NCBI GenBank assembly: GCA_002375995.1
Contig: DFNI01000044.1
Span: 548 to 64,547, forward strand
DNA from: Acetothermia bacterium UBA3571
GTDB taxonomy: Bacteria > Bipolaricaulota > Bipolaricaulia > Bipolaricaulales > Bipolaricaulaceae
Reading direction: 5' to 3'
DNA: 64,000 nt
In this document: one piece after another, positions 1 to 7,695 of the stretch
Layout of the letters: every line of letters starts with the position of its first letter
How positions within the stretch are numbered: the first letter of the stretch is position 1
Program-made: the position numbers and the translations under genes
Notes under the pieces: generated by a model
What the model saw: the letters and a program-made list of their open reading frames with translations, nothing else
Told to the model about the DNA's origin: nothing
The model's database searches: none

Positions 1-257
1 CGGATGTAGCGGAGGGTATCCCGGTAACAGGCCAGCCCCTCCACCCCCAGGGCCTCGTAGTGAGCGATCTGTACCTTGTAACAAGCGACCAAGTCCACGG
101 TAGCGTCCACGATCTCCCGGTTGAAGCGGAGGAAGGCTTCGGGAAGGGAGCGGGTTCCCCGGAGGAGCTCTTGGGGGAGGAGCTTCGGGAAGGGATCGAG
201 CCCCACGCACACCGGCCCCCTATCTTCAACCACCGCGTATAACCTGTCGATGATCAT
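1..257 (-). CDS. pyrF: Orotidine 5'-phosphate decarboxylase, type 2 (partial, cut by left edge)
   Basis: Decarboxylates OMP to UMP, the last step of de novo pyrimidine synthesis. Only about 85 N-terminal residues are inside the window. They read MIIDRLYAVVEDRGPVCVGL, then a DPFPKLLP stretch, and later FNREIVDATVDLVACYKVQ followed by IAHYEALG. The early VGLDP and the CYKVQIAHYE element match the long PyrF type 2 family rather than the short E. coli type. The start ATG lies 32 bases inside the end of pyrC, so the two genes are translationally coupled as the last genes of the pyrB-I-C-F operon. The C-terminal half, with the catalytic DxKxxD region, lies beyond the edge or cannot be verified here. 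Confidence 0.85.
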   Translation of the reverse strand, partial: MIIDRLYAVVEDRGPVCVGLDPFPKLLPQELLRGTRSLPEAFLRFNREIVDATVDLVACYKVQIAHYEALGVEGLACYRDTLRYI

Positions 258-1470
258 CGAAATCCCGCCCCTTCACTTTACCGTCCAGGTAGATCGCCTC
301 CCCACCGCGGATGGTGGCGTGGACTTTCCCCCACAGCCGCCACCCAAGGAGCGGGGTGTTCTTTCCCCGGGAAAACAGGAAATCTCTTGTGACCGTGATC
401 TCCTCCTCGGCGATGATCACGAGATCCCCCACGAAGCCCTCCCGCACAAACCCCCTCTGCCGCAGGCCCATGATCCGGGCCGGGACCAGGGAGAGGAGGC
501 GGGAGAGGGTGCGGAGCCCGATGGTCCCCCTCTTTACCAGGCGAGTGTAGAGGAGGGGAAAGGCCGTCTCGATGCCGGAGATCCCCGGGACCCCTGCGGC
601 CACGTCCGCATCCGTGTGGGGCGCGTGATCCGTGGCCACGGCATCGATGATCCCCTCCACCAGCCCCGTCACCAGGACCTCCACCGCTTCCCGGGTGGTT
701 ATAGGGGGGTTCACGGGATGGTCAGCCTCCTCCCGGGAAAGGCAGAGGTGATGGGGTGTGGCCTCGCAGGTCACGGGAAGCCCTTTTTCCTTAGCCAACG
801 CCACGAGCTCCACCGCCCCCGGGGAGCTTATGTGCGCCAGGTGGAACCTCGCCCCGGTGCGCCGCGCGATCCACAGGTCCCGGGCCACCATGAGCTCCTC
901 CCCCAGCTCCCGGGACGGGAGGCCCCGGAACTCGGGATGTGGGTAGATCGTCTTTCCCAGCTCCCGGGCCTTCTTCGCCGCCTTCCACACCAACCGATGA
1001 TCCTCCACCCCGTGGCCGTCGTCGGAGAAGGCCCAGACATACGGGGCGAGGGCCTCCATGTCCACAAGCTCTCCCCCGCGGAGGCCCCTGGTGATGGCCC
1101 CCACCACCCGCACCTCCACGAGCCCGATCTCGCGCGCCTTCTCTAGCACATACCTCGCCACCTCCGGCGAATCACAGGGCGGGTCGGTGTTGGGCATGAG
1201 CGACACCACGGTGAAGCCCCCGTGGGCCGCGGCCCTGGAACCCGAAAGGAGATCTTCCTTCTCCGGGAACCCAGGGTCCCGGAAGTGGGCGTGGAGGTCC
1301 ACGAAGGCGGGGAGGAGGAAGTTGCCCTCCGCCGGTAGAACGGGGATCCCTTTTTGGGGAGGGATCTCTTCGGCGACCTCTCTGATGATTCCCCCCACGA
1401 TCAAAACATCGCCGGCCATCTCCCGGCCGGCGTCCACGATCCGCGCGCCCTTTATAAGAAGATCGCTCAC
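226..1470 (-). CDS. pyrC: Dihydroorotase
   Basis: Cyclises N-carbamoyl-aspartate to dihydroorotate, step 3 of UMP synthesis; cytoplasmic metal-dependent amidohydrolase. The 414 residues are the normal length for the class I enzyme. Visible metal and active-site motifs are VDLHAHFRDPG (about residues 57-67), NTDPPCDS, the HLAHISSP histidine strand, TPHHL and ATDHAPH near residue 300. The start overlaps the end of pyrI by 4 bases and the end overlaps pyrF, so it is an internal gene of the pyr operon. No missing catalytic residue is apparent, so this should be the active enzyme rather than a PyrX-type pseudoenzyme. Confidence 0.95.
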   Translation of the reverse strand: MSDLLIKGARIVDAGREMAGDVLIVGGIIREVAEEIPPQKGIPVLPAEGNFLLPAFVDLHAHFRDPGFPEKEDLLSGSRAAAHGGFTVVSLMPNTDPPCDSPEVARYVLEKAREIGLVEVRVVGAITRGLRGGELVDMEALAPYVWAFSDDGHGVEDHRLVWKAAKKARELGKTIYPHPEFRGLPSRELGEELMVARDLWIARRTGARFHLAHISSPGAVELVALAKEKGLPVTCEATPHHLCLSREEADHPVNPPITTREAVEVLVTGLVEGIIDAVATDHAPHTDADVAAGVPGISGIETAFPLLYTRLVKRGTIGLRTLSRLLSLVPARIMGLRQRGFVREGFVGDLVIIAEEEITVTRDFLFSRGKNTPLLGWRLWGKVHATIRGGEAIYLDGKVKGRDFDDHRQVIRGG

Positions 1471-1892
1471 ACCCTCACACGCTCACCGCAGAAGTGACAC
1501 TGGTATTCCTTGTTCTCCTTGTCAACTAGCGTAAAGATGGGCTCTTGATAGGATTCGGTGCTGGTGATGCAGCGGGGGTTCTTGCACTTGATGAGCCCCA
1601 CCACCCGCTCCGGGAGCCCGGGTTTGACCTTGCGGATAACCTCTCCCCCCTCGATGTAGTTCACCGTGATCCCGGGGTCCAGAAGTCCAAGCTTCGTGAG
1701 ATCCAAATCCAGGACCCCGGATACCTTGATCATGTCCTTTTTACCCATCTTGCTAGAAGGGACGTTCATGAGGAGGGCGGTGGGCTCCTTCCGGGAGGAG
1801 AGGCCGAGCTCCTGGAAGATCAGGAAGCCTTTGCCGGCCTGGATGTGGTCGAGGACGATGCCGAGCTGTATCCGGTCCACCTTGAGCATCAC
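1467..1892 (-). CDS. pyrI: Aspartate carbamoyltransferase regulatory chain
   Basis: Non-catalytic subunit that binds effector nucleotides and links PyrB trimers into the allosteric holoenzyme. The 141 residues begin MMLKVDRIQLGIVLDHIQAG, the allosteric domain, and end with a zinc domain carrying four cysteines (KCKNPRC and YQCHFCGE). That length and layout match the stand-alone PyrI of enterobacteria and archaea. The first codon overlaps pyrB by 4 bases (ATGA), so it is coupled to the catalytic subunit. Most bacteria lack PyrI, so its presence implies classical feedback control of ATCase here; this is inference from family knowledge. Confidence 0.93.
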   Translation of the reverse strand: MMLKVDRIQLGIVLDHIQAGKGFLIFQELGLSSRKEPTALLMNVPSSKMGKKDMIKVSGVLDLDLTKLGLLDPGITVNYIEGGEVIRKVKPGLPERVVGLIKCKNPRCITSTESYQEPIFTLVDKENKEYQCHFCGERVRV

Positions 1893-2842
1893 ACCACCCC
1901 CAGGAGGGACGCGATCAGGGCCATGCGCACGAACATCCCGTTGCGGGCTTGTTGGAAATAGATCGCCCGGGGATCTTCGTCCACATCGTGGGTGATTTCG
2001 GTCACGCGGGGCAGGGGGTGCATCACCAGGAGGTTCTCCTTGGCCCCTTCCAGCTTGCGGCGGGTAAGGATGTAAGAATCGCGGAGGCGGATGTAATCCT
2101 CCTCGTTGAAGAAGCGCTCCTTTTGGATGCGGGTCATGTAAAGCACATCGGCCTCGGAGAGGCCCACCTCCAGATCCTCGGTCTCCACAAGCCCGAGCCC
2201 GGGGTTCGTCTCCAGGATCTCCTCCACGATCGCCCGTGGGAGCCGCAGCTCCGCCGGAGAGATCAAAATGAACCGAATGCCTTCCCGTAAGGCCAACGCT
2301 CGGATCAGGGAGTGGACCGTCCGCCCGTACCGCAGATCTCCACAGAAGGCCACGGTGAGTCCTTCCAGACGGCCTTTGTACCTTTTTATGGTGAAGAGGT
2401 CGGTGAGGGTTTGGGTGGGATGTTCCCGGGCCCCGTCGCCCCCGTTGATCAGGGGCACCGGGGAGTACATGGCCGCGAGCTTCGCCGCCCCCTCTTTGGG
2501 ATGGCGCAAGACGATCAGGTCGGCGTATCCGGCCACAGTCCTTATGGTGTCGGCCAGGGACTCGCCCTTGGCCACGGAGCTGGTCGCGGCGTCGGCCACC
2601 GTGATCACCCTGCCCCCAAGCCGTAGCATCGCCGCTTCGAAGGAAAGCCGTGTGCGGGTGCTGGGCTCATAGAAGATGGTGGCGAGGATCTTTCCCGAGC
2701 AGCAGTGGGCGTAATCCTGAGGAGACTCCATGATATCCTCGGCCAACGAGAAAAGGAGATCGTATTCGGCCTGAGAGAGGTCCAGCGCGTCCACGAAATG
2801 CCTCCCCTTAAGGGAGGAGAGCCCTACCTTCCCTTCCCCCAT
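1889..2842 (-). CDS. pyrB: Aspartate carbamoyltransferase catalytic subunit
   Basis: Condenses carbamoyl phosphate with aspartate, the committed step of pyrimidine synthesis. The 317 residues contain the carbamoyl-phosphate loop FYEPSTRTRLSFE, the HPTQTLTDLF motif and the late MHPLPRVTEI strand, all intact. The adjacent pyrI identifies it as ATCase rather than ornithine carbamoyltransferase. It is the first gene of the pyrB-I-C-F operon. The ATG has no Shine-Dalgarno upstream, but a TAAAAT -10 box sits 9 nt before it, so the mRNA is probably leaderless. Confidence 0.96.
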   Translation of the reverse strand: MGEGKVGLSSLKGRHFVDALDLSQAEYDLLFSLAEDIMESPQDYAHCCSGKILATIFYEPSTRTRLSFEAAMLRLGGRVITVADAATSSVAKGESLADTIRTVAGYADLIVLRHPKEGAAKLAAMYSPVPLINGGDGAREHPTQTLTDLFTIKRYKGRLEGLTVAFCGDLRYGRTVHSLIRALALREGIRFILISPAELRLPRAIVEEILETNPGLGLVETEDLEVGLSEADVLYMTRIQKERFFNEEDYIRLRDSYILTRRKLEGAKENLLVMHPLPRVTEITHDVDEDPRAIYFQQARNGMFVRMALIASLLGVV

Positions 2843-2851
2843 GGTCGGGGG

Positions 2852-2879
2852 ATTTTACCCACCGACAGACACGGGGCAA
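2852..2879 (-). promoter_or_regulatory. Promoter of the pyr operon, leaderless type
   Basis: On the minus strand TTGCCC (-35) is followed by 16 nt, then TAAAAT (-10), then 9 nt to the pyrB ATG. No attenuator or PyrR-type hairpin fits in this short space, so control by leader RNA is unlikely. Confidence 0.6.
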
Positions 2880-2913
2880 AGTATCTCCGGTTACACAAGG
2901 TCCCCCGCGGTGG

Positions 2914-4014
2914 TCAAAGCACAGCCGCGTCCAACTCCTTAGGAAATACGCTCAAGACCTCGACCCCGTCCGCGCGCACCACCGCCAGGTCCTCGATGCG
3001 CACCCCGAACCTCCCGGGGAGATAAACCCCCGGTTCCACGGTCACCACCATCCCTTCCCTCAGGGTGTCCTCCGAAGTAAAGGACAAACGCGGGGCCTCG
3101 TGAACCTGGATCCCTACCCCGTGGCCCAGGCCGTGGCCGAACTCCTCTTTGTACCCGCCCCCTTCGATCACCCGGCGGGCAAAACTGTCGGCCTCCACCC
3201 CCGAGATCCCCGCCTTTATCCGCCGGATCGCTTCCTCGTTCGCCTCCCGCACAAGCTCATATACCCGGCGAAACCCATCGGGAGGATCGCCGTAGGAGAA
3301 CGTGCGCGTGAGATCGGAACAGTACCCGTCCATTCGGACACCGAGATCGAAAAGGACCACATCTCCTCGCTTGAGGGCACGGTCCCCGGGATGGGGGCGG
3401 TAATGGGGCATGGCGGAATGGTCCCCGAAGGCCACGATGAGGTCGAACGCCACATCCTCGGCACCGTTTTTGCGGTACCACATCTCGAGCTCGAGCGCTA
3501 CATCGCGTTCCCTGACCCCGGGTTCGAGCTGCTTCAGGATCCAGGAAAGCCCCTCTTCGGTGAGGCGCATGGCGGCCCGGATCCGCTCGATCTCCCCTTC
3601 GTCCTTGATCATCCGGAGCTCCTCCACCCAGCCGTCCACGGGCACGAACTCCACCCCGGGGATCTTTTCTCGCAAAAGCTCAAAGAGCTTCACCGTGGTG
3701 GTGCGGGAGTTGATCCCCACCCTTCTTTGGCCCCGACGTTCCATTTCCTCCCCCAAGCCCTCGTGCCACCTCCCCCGCACCTCCTTCAAGGGGAGATGGG
3801 GAAGCTCGCTTCGTACTCGCTCGGAGTAACGGGGATCGGTCATGAAAACGGGATCCGAGTCCACCAAAAAGAGGCCGAATGACCCCGGAAATCCGGTGAG
3901 GTAGAAGAGGTTGGCGAAATCCGAGCCCTCGATGCTCAAGACAAGGAACGCTTCCAATCCAGCTTCCTTGGCCTTGTTCCAGAGTTTCTCCGCCCGGGAA
4001 CGGTAAATATCCAT
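2914..4014 (-). CDS. M24-family metallopeptidase (Xaa-Pro aminopeptidase/dipeptidase type)
   Basis: Predicted cytoplasmic aminopeptidase releasing an N-terminal residue next to proline. An N-terminal creatinase-like domain (about residues 1-125) precedes the pita-bread catalytic domain. All five metal ligands are visible: Asp in LFDLG, Asp in SDLTRTF, His in GLGHGVG, Glu in VEPGVY and Glu in RIEDL. I chose the ATG at 4014 because GGGTGA lies about 7 nt upstream; an in-frame TTG at 4029 would add five residues. Transcribed alone, divergently from the LolA-like gene. PepP and PepQ cannot be told apart from the sequence alone. Confidence 0.9.
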   Translation of the reverse strand: MDIYRSRAEKLWNKAKEAGLEAFLVLSIEGSDFANLFYLTGFPGSFGLFLVDSDPVFMTDPRYSERVRSELPHLPLKEVRGRWHEGLGEEMERRGQRRVGINSRTTTVKLFELLREKIPGVEFVPVDGWVEELRMIKDEGEIERIRAAMRLTEEGLSWILKQLEPGVRERDVALELEMWYRKNGAEDVAFDLIVAFGDHSAMPHYRPHPGDRALKRGDVVLFDLGVRMDGYCSDLTRTFSYGDPPDGFRRVYELVREANEEAIRRIKAGISGVEADSFARRVIEGGGYKEEFGHGLGHGVGIQVHEAPRLSFTSEDTLREGMVVTVEPGVYLPGRFGVRIEDLAVVRADGVEVLSVFPKELDAAVL

Positions 4015-4133
4015 TCGCTCATCACCCAAAGGATGTTACCCTAATTCGCATGTGAAACTAAACATCGCGTCCCGACTTTACTACCTGGGCGCCGAAGCGA
4101 CTGGGGGTAGAATTGCGTTTCGAGGAGGTGTTT

Positions 4134-5246
4134 ATGCGATTAGCTGCAGTGGTCCTTTCCTTTTTGATTCCCTTGGGCGCATGGGCCCAAGGAGGACTTC
4201 CGAGCCCGGAGACAGTGATGGAGGAGTATTTCGCCCTCTATCGGAACGAGGTGTTCACCGCCTCTTATGTCCTTACCTCCACTTCCACCCACGAGGGCGA
4301 GGAGCTCTTCTCCCTGGCCGGATCCCTCATCGTCTGGATGAAGTACCCCTGGGCACGGGTGGAGACGAGCGGGCTCGAGGACATGCTGTACCCTGTGGTA
4401 GTGGCGGATTTCGAGAGAAAGGTCCTCTATTCCCACGTGCCAGAGGAGGGGTGGGCGAAGCACGTCCTCTCCGGAAATTGGCTGGCCTTGCTCGATCCCC
4501 GCTATGATCCGCTCCTGAGGAGAATCCGCTATACCGAGCTGACCGAGGATACCCTGGAGGGAAAGGCTGTTTGGGTGGTGCGGGGGACGCTTCCCCCCGA
4601 TCCCTTGGGGATCCTCCCCCGGGCAGAGGTCACCTTCTGGATCGACAAGGAAAGTTACATCGATCGCAAGGCGAAGATCCTGTTCGATATTTATGTTCCC
4701 GGCCTCGACGTCCTCTTCACCACCGAGCAACTCTCCGAGCTTACCTCGTTCAAAAAGGTGGCCGATATCCCCGCGGATAAGTTCACCGTTCCCCCCGACG
4801 CCCCGGCTGTGCCGGACTTAAACGGAAGGGTGTTCCCTTACCCCGCCCCGGATCTAGCGGGTATCACCGTCACCGGGGAGGAACTCTCGCTCTCGGAATT
4901 TTCGGGAGAGGTGGTCATCGTGTTCTTCTGGGACTTAGGAGCCGAAATCGAGGAAAACATAGGTTTGAACTTGCTCCTCATGGAGGGGATCCGGGAGCGG
5001 GGAGAAGGGAAGGGAGTAAAGGTGATTGGGGTCACCAGTGGAGACCCCGAGATCGTGGCCGCGTTCCTGGAGGGCTTCGAGGCCAAAATGCCGACTTTGG
5101 TAGCCCGGGACGAGTGGGCCGAGGCGTTAGGGGTAACGGAGGAGACCTGGTGCGTGGTCATCGACCGCGAGGGGAACGTATACGCCAAAGCGGACCCCTT
5201 CACCGTCCCCGCGCTACTCCTTGAGCTTCTGGAACCCGAAGCCTGA
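4134..5246 (+). CDS. Exported LolA-like protein fused to a cysteine-less thioredoxin-like domain
   Basis: A signal peptide (MRLAAVVLSFLIPLGAWAQG) is followed by a region resembling outer-membrane lipoprotein-sorting proteins: long beta-strand stretches about cell-surface-type substrates and a WIDKESYIDRKAKI segment typical of the LolA/MucB fold. From about residue 225 a redoxin-like domain follows (YPAPDLAG, then VVIVFFWDLGAE, then VKVIGVTSGD and WCVVIDREGN). The position where thioredoxins have WCxxC reads WDLGAE, so both catalytic cysteines are absent and no redox activity is expected. The ATG at 4134 was chosen for the AGGAGGTG three bases upstream. Monocistronic, facing the permease pair. 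Possible role: periplasmic lipid or lipoprotein handling; this is inference. Confidence 0.7.
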   Translation: MRLAAVVLSFLIPLGAWAQGGLPSPETVMEEYFALYRNEVFTASYVLTSTSTHEGEELFSLAGSLIVWMKYPWARVETSGLEDMLYPVVVADFERKVLYSHVPEEGWAKHVLSGNWLALLDPRYDPLLRRIRYTELTEDTLEGKAVWVVRGTLPPDPLGILPRAEVTFWIDKESYIDRKAKILFDIYVPGLDVLFTTEQLSELTSFKKVADIPADKFTVPPDAPAVPDLNGRVFPYPAPDLAGITVTGEELSLSEFSGEVVIVFFWDLGAEIEENIGLNLLLMEGIRERGEGKGVKVIGVTSGDPEIVAAFLEGFEAKMPTLVARDEWAEALGVTEETWCVVIDREGNVYAKADPFTVPALLLELLEPEA

Positions 5247-5248
5247 GG

Positions 5249-6064
5249 CTAGGGCTTTCGGTGCCGGAGCCTGGGGTCGAGCCGGGATTGGAGGCCGTCC
5301 CCCAATAGGTTGAACCCCAGTACCGCAAGTACCAGGGCGAGGCCGGGGAAGATGGCCGTCCAGGGGGCAAGGGCGATATAGGTCTGGGCTTCCTTGAGCA
5401 TCCTCCCCCAGGAGGGGAAGGGAGGTTGGGTGCCGAGGCCGAGGTAGCTCAGTGCCGCTTCAGAAAGAAGCGCGAACCCGAAGGCGCTCGTCATCTGCAC
5501 CACAAGGGGCCCCAGGGCATTGGGAAGGAGGTGCACCAAGGTGATGCGGAGGCCTCCGGCGCCACAGGCCCGGGCGGCCTCCACGAACTCCCGGTCCCTT
5601 AATTTCAAGATCTCGGCCCGCACGATTCGGCCGAAGTAGGGCATGTTGAAGAGGCCGACGGCCAGGATCACGCTGCCTTCGCCCGGCCCGAAGACGGTGA
5701 CCAAAAGGAGGGCCAAAAGCAGTGGGGGAAAGGAAAGGACCCCGTTGAGGATTCCCCCCACCGCCTCCCCCCACAATCCCCCTGATAAGGCCGAGAGGAC
5801 CCCCAGGACCATCCCCGCTGCGCACCCCGCGAGGACACCCGCGGCGGCGATTCTCATCCCCACCGGGGAAGCCGCGAGGACGCGGGAAAGGACGTCCCGG
5901 CCGAACCAATCGGTACCGAATGGATGTGAGGCGGAAGGCGGCGCATAGGCCGCCTCTGTCTCGGGATGTAGGGGATCGTAGGGCGTCCACCACGATCCCA
6001 CCACCGCCGCGGCGGCCGTAATCACGCAAAGAAAGGTCCCGATACGCAAGGAAAGGTTCCTCAT
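5249..6064 (-). CDS. Oligopeptide/dipeptide-type ABC permease, DppC/OppC family
   Basis: Inner-membrane subunit of a peptide/nickel-type importer. The 271 residues show an N-terminal membrane segment, the family signature HPFGTDWFGRDVLSR, and the EAA loop (EAARACGAGG...HLLPNALGP) that contacts the ATPase. The start overlaps the upstream DppB-type gene by 4 bases. No binding protein or ATPase gene is adjacent, so substrate and partners cannot be assigned. The stop codon is separated by only two bases from the stop of the convergent LolA-like gene. Confidence 0.9.
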   Translation of the reverse strand: MRNLSLRIGTFLCVITAAAAVVGSWWTPYDPLHPETEAAYAPPSASHPFGTDWFGRDVLSRVLAASPVGMRIAAAGVLAGCAAGMVLGVLSALSGGLWGEAVGGILNGVLSFPPLLLALLLVTVFGPGEGSVILAVGLFNMPYFGRIVRAEILKLRDREFVEAARACGAGGLRITLVHLLPNALGPLVVQMTSAFGFALLSEAALSYLGLGTQPPFPSWGRMLKEAQTYIALAPWTAIFPGLALVLAVLGFNLLGDGLQSRLDPRLRHRKP

Positions 6065-7002
6065 GTGTAGCGGATCCTGGGATCCAAGAGACCGTAGGAC
6101 AGATCCGCCCCCAAGTTCACGAGGAGGATCGCCCCCGCCGCCACCAACACCAGCCCTTGTACTAAGGGGATATCCCGGGCCAGAACGGCAGTAAGGACCA
6201 GGCGCCCGAGGCCCGGGATGTAAAAGAGGTTTTCCACCACGATGGCCCCTGCAAGCAGCCGGCCGAACACGATCCCCGCCGAAGTGACCACCGGGATCAA
6301 CGCCGGGCGCAGCGCATGCTTAAAGAGCACCCACCTTTCGGGGACGCCTTTGGACCTTGCAACGGCGATGTAGGCTTCCTGCAAGGTGGAAAGGAGGGAG
6401 CTACGCACCATCCGGGCGAGATACGCCCCCCGGGGTATGGCCAGGGAAAACGCGGGGAGGAGGAGATGGATGAGGGGGGAGAGGCCTTTTTCCCACCCGG
6501 GAAACCCTCCCGCGGGAAGTGTCCCGAGCTTGAGGGAGAAAAGGAGGATCAAAAGGAACCCGAGCCAAAATTCTGGCACCGCCAAACCCACCTGAGATAG
6601 CCCCATCACGAGGACATCGAATGCTGACCCCGCGCGTCGGGCCGCTGTGGCACCGAGGGGGAAGGCGAGGGCAAGGGCGAGAAGGAGAGCCAATCCCGCC
6701 AACGGGAAGCTCACGGCCAGGGCACTTCCCACTAGCTCCCCCACCGGGCGGCGGTAATGCAGGGATTTTCCTAGGTCTCCTTGAAAGACGCCCCCTATCC
6801 ACGAAAGGTATCGGAGGATCCAGGGACGGTCGAGCCCCAGTTCCGCCCGCACCTTCTGGTAGAGCTCGGGGGAGGCTTCGAGCCCCACCACGAGCCGGGC
6901 GGGGTCCCCGGGGAGGACGTTCAAGGAGAGGAACACCACAAAGGAGATGGCGACCAAGGTGAGGGAAGCACCGGCCAAGCGTCTGACCACATATCTCCCC
7001 AT
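6061..7002 (-). CDS. Oligopeptide/dipeptide-type ABC permease, DppB/OppB family
   Basis: Inner-membrane partner of the DppC-type permease that follows it. The 313 residues begin MGRYVVRRLAGASLTLVAIS with the typical first helix and LNVLPGDPARLVVG. The EAA loop reads AVARSKGVPERWVLFKHALR and the C-terminus ends DPRIRYT, a family hallmark. First gene of a two-gene unit. The ATG lacks a clear ribosome binding site, and a TACACT box lies 8 nt upstream. Confidence 0.9.
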   Translation of the reverse strand: MGRYVVRRLAGASLTLVAISFVVFLSLNVLPGDPARLVVGLEASPELYQKVRAELGLDRPWILRYLSWIGGVFQGDLGKSLHYRRPVGELVGSALAVSFPLAGLALLLALALAFPLGATAARRAGSAFDVLVMGLSQVGLAVPEFWLGFLLILLFSLKLGTLPAGGFPGWEKGLSPLIHLLLPAFSLAIPRGAYLARMVRSSLLSTLQEAYIAVARSKGVPERWVLFKHALRPALIPVVTSAGIVFGRLLAGAIVVENLFYIPGLGRLVLTAVLARDIPLVQGLVLVAAGAILLVNLGADLSYGLLDPRIRYT

Positions 7003-7010
7003 CCCGACTT

Positions 7011-7016
7011 AGTGTA
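7011..7016 (-). promoter_or_regulatory. Putative -10 box of the permease pair
   Basis: TACACT on the minus strand, 8 nt before the DppB-type start codon, the same spacing as the other leaderless promoters here. No convincing -35 hexamer at 16-18 nt. Confidence 0.35.
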
Positions 7017-7051
7017 ACCTCCCCGGCGGTCCCTCAGGGCCTCAAAAAGCG

Positions 7052-7627
7052 TTATATCGGGGGCACAAAGCAATCCCGGCAACGGGCTTCGTAAGATTCA
7101 AGGCCGCCGATGAGGATCTCCGGCCCCCCTTTAGCGGGCTTCCCGTCCACAAGCCGCTGGGTCCGGGTGGCTGGCTTGCCGCACACCACGCATACCGCCT
7201 GGAGCTTTGTCACCTCATCGGCCAGGGCCAAAAGCACCGGCATCGGCCCGAAGGGCTCGCCCCTGAAGTTGAGGTCCAAACCGGCCACGATCACCCGCTT
7301 TCCTTGACCCACCAAGGCCTCGCAGAGCTCCGGAAACCCGGGGCCGAAGAAGTGTGCCTCGTCGAAAGCCACCACATCCGCGCCCTCGAGCTCCCCCGCG
7401 GCGAGCCGCATAAGCTCCCCCAAGGTGACCTCGGCGGGGAGCCGGAGGCAGGGGAGGGAACGACCGTAGTGGGTGACCACCTCCACTTCGGAATAGCGCG
7501 TGTCCAAGCTGGGTTTGCATAGCAGGACCTTTTTCTTGGCGATCCGCGCCCGCTCCACCCGCCGCAGTAGCTCCTCCGTCTTTCCCGCAAACATGCACCC
7601 CGTGATGACCTCCAGTTTCCCCGGCAT
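7052..7627 (-). CDS. tdk: Thymidine kinase
   Basis: Phosphorylates thymidine for the salvage pathway. The 191 residues show the P-loop GCMFAGKTEE (residues 10-19), the Walker B strand VVAFDEAHFF, and the lasso region with GLDLNFRGEPFGP followed by a zinc-binding CVVCGKP and a late ARCRDC. This is the TK1-like tetrameric family. Single-gene unit. A promoter ending 6 nt before the ATG and the lack of a Shine-Dalgarno suggest leaderless translation. Confidence 0.95.
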   Translation of the reverse strand: MPGKLEVITGCMFAGKTEELLRRVERARIAKKKVLLCKPSLDTRYSEVEVVTHYGRSLPCLRLPAEVTLGELMRLAAGELEGADVVAFDEAHFFGPGFPELCEALVGQGKRVIVAGLDLNFRGEPFGPMPVLLALADEVTKLQAVCVVCGKPATRTQRLVDGKPAKGGPEILIGGLESYEARCRDCFVPPI

Positions 7628-7633
7628 ACCCCG

Positions 7634-7662
7634 ATGCTAGCGACCCGTATTCCCGGCGACAA
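7634..7662 (-). promoter_or_regulatory. Promoter of tdk, leaderless type
   Basis: Minus strand TTGTCG, 17 nt, TAGCAT, then 6 nt to the ATG. The ideal spacing supports a real sigma-70-type promoter. Confidence 0.55.
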
Positions 7663-7695
7663 GGAACGGGACCCCATCGGACCGCATCCCCTGCA

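Noticed and set aside
4015..4029. TTG start for the M24 peptidase
   Set aside because: A putative -10 (TAACAT) ends only 3 nt before it, and GGGTGA is well placed for the ATG at 4014.
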